Shown here piece after piece: positions 42,716-43,406 of a DNA stretch of 43,406 bases. The notes below the pieces were generated by a model. The model did no database searches. It was not told the DNA's origin and saw nothing but the letters and a program-made list of their open reading frames with translations. The translations under genes were made by a program, and so were the position numbers. Numbering within the stretch: position 1 is the first letter of the stretch; each line of letters begins with the position of its first letter. The stretch is from Pirellulales bacterium (GTDB lineage: Bacteria; Planctomycetota; Planctomycetia; Pirellulales; Lacipirellulaceae): assembly GCA_020847515.1 (NCBI GenBank), contig JADLBW010000149.1:1-43406 (forward strand), in the 5' to 3' direction.

Positions 42716-43406
42716 TTACTCGATGCGGCGGCGGAGGCGGACGACGTTTTCGAGGTTGACGTCGACGCCGGGTTCGAAGCCTGTCGGCAGCGAGCGGTCG
42801 ATGACGTAAAAGCCGCGCAGCCGGCGGATGGCGCCCGTGTCGGCGCCGTCCTCGCGGCCCAGCATGTAGCCGTCGGGGTAGACGCGGTTGTAAAGCTGCG
42901 TGAGCAGCGGCTCAGTGAGGTTGCCATTGCGCTGGGCGAAGTCGGCCTTAGTAGGCGCCGGCTCGACCTCGAAGAAGCCGATCGTGATCCAGACCGCGTA
43001 GACGTTCGACCGGGTGGTCACGAGGTTATCCAGGCGGATGATCGGCTGGTAGCCGAAATAGGGATTCCGTGCGGCGTCATGGTACGGCTCGTCGGTAGCC
43101 GCGGAGAACAGCGGCCAGGCAATGTTGCTGCCGGCCTGCGGTTGCCCTTGCCGAAGCAGCGTGCAGTCGGCCCCCGTGGTCATCATCGTCTGCAGCGGGA
43201 CCAGGGTCCCCGAATCGGGCGACTTGAACGGCCTGACGAAGAACGTGGGATAGTCTGGGTTGAGCAGCAGCATCTCGCTGGAGGCGGCTGTGTAGCCCCG
43301 CCGGGCGCTGAGGAAGGCCAGGGGGTTGTTCTGATTCCACGACGGTCCGGGGTGGGTATCATTTCCCGATTCGTCGGGGTCGGGATTGCCGTGGAACAGC
43401 CCGCCC
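42716..43406 (-). CDS. C-terminal part of a large planctomycete-type protein
   Basis: The frame is open to the right edge, so the start is outside; about 229 residues are visible. Recognisable segments: NPLAFLSARRGYTAASSEML, YPTFFVRPFKSPDS, DAARNPYFGYQPIIRLDNLV, TTRSNVYAVWITIGFFEVEP, LYNRVYPDGYMLGREDGADT and FYVIDRSLPTGFEPGVDVNL, ending LRRRIE. I know this combination only from the ends of very large uncharacterised planctomycete proteins, possibly linked to pilus or secretion systems; that link is from memory and weak. The role is unknown. It is followed downstream by the repeat cluster and fliD on the same strand. Confidence 0.7.
   Translation of the reverse strand, partial: GGLFHGNPDPDESGNDTHPGPSWNQNNPLAFLSARRGYTAASSEMLLLNPDYPTFFVRPFKSPDSGTLVPLQTMMTTGADCTLLRQGQPQAGSNIAWPLFSAATDEPYHDAARNPYFGYQPIIRLDNLVTTRSNVYAVWITIGFFEVEPAPTKADFAQRNGNLTEPLLTQLYNRVYPDGYMLGREDGADTGAIRRLRGFYVIDRSLPTGFEPGVDVNLENVVRLRRRIE

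Noticed and set aside
42478..42759. Small open frame with KESRP-like residues on the plus strand
   Set aside because: It reads through the REPIN-like repeats and into the next gene's antisense; no coding support.
42760..42790. GGTTCGAA resembling a tRNA T-loop
   Set aside because: It lies in the coding frame of the partial gene (GFEPGVD) and no acceptor or anticodon stem can be built.

Overview
The window is a GC-rich bacterial chromosome segment, most likely from a planctomycete of the Pirellulales type. Reasons: a DUF1598-family exported protein, a signal-peptide protein made of CGC/CC cysteine repeats, a divergent phosphoglycerate-kinase homologue, MqnD of the futalosine menaquinone route, an oversized FliD, and loosely packed, mostly single-gene transcription units with repeat-filled spacers. 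This assignment is inference from gene content; there is no rRNA. I saw no tRNA, CRISPR array, insertion sequence or prophage. The window cuts a gene at each end: the tail of an M50-type membrane protease on the left and the C-terminal part of a large secreted-type protein on the right.

Layout. 0-3 kb: protease tail, a GAF/HD-GYP cyclic-di-GMP phosphodiesterase and a small conserved protein. 3-7.2 kb, minus strand: the PGK homologue and a lipoprotein joining a carrier-like domain, a TlpA-like thioredoxin domain and a propeller-like tail. 7.2-10.4 kb, plus: LarA-like protein overlapping YgfZ, then a ferritin-like protein and an iron-permease-like membrane protein. 10.8-13.2 kb: the cysteine-repeat protein, closed by a clear intrinsic terminator, then the DUF1598 protein. 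13.2-15.2 kb, minus: DedA-family protein and ApbE. 15.4-18.5 kb: GlmM-like mutase facing a clpS-mtaB pair joined by an ATGA overlap. 18.8-21.5 kb: M20 dipeptidase with a damaged or unusual start, and serS. 21.8-26.1 kb: a stress or dormancy-type block (CBS pair, phosphoribosyltransferase, alpha/beta hydrolase, BON-SRPBCC protein, glycine-zipper protein). 26.8-32.5 kb: sugar isomerase/epimerase, a histidine-rich polytopic protein fused to TPRs, a Gly-rich exported protein and a long coiled coil. 32.9-35.8 kb: a thiol-redox group (monooxygenase-like protein, thioredoxin, redoxin, YbdK-type ligase). 36-38.3 kb: M20D amidohydrolase and MqnD. 38.6-42.3 kb: fliD-fliS, with a repeat-packed spacer upstream.

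The most interesting items are the 21.8-26.1 kb block, whose parts recall mycobacterial DosR-regulon proteins and which carries a duplicated 16-bp motif in its divergent promoter region; the histidine-rich membrane/TPR fusion; the cysteine-repeat exported protein; the PGK homologue with altered nucleotide-site motifs; FliD expanded by about five tandem modules; and a REPIN-like inverted-repeat cluster next to fliD. No single region is proof of a new system.
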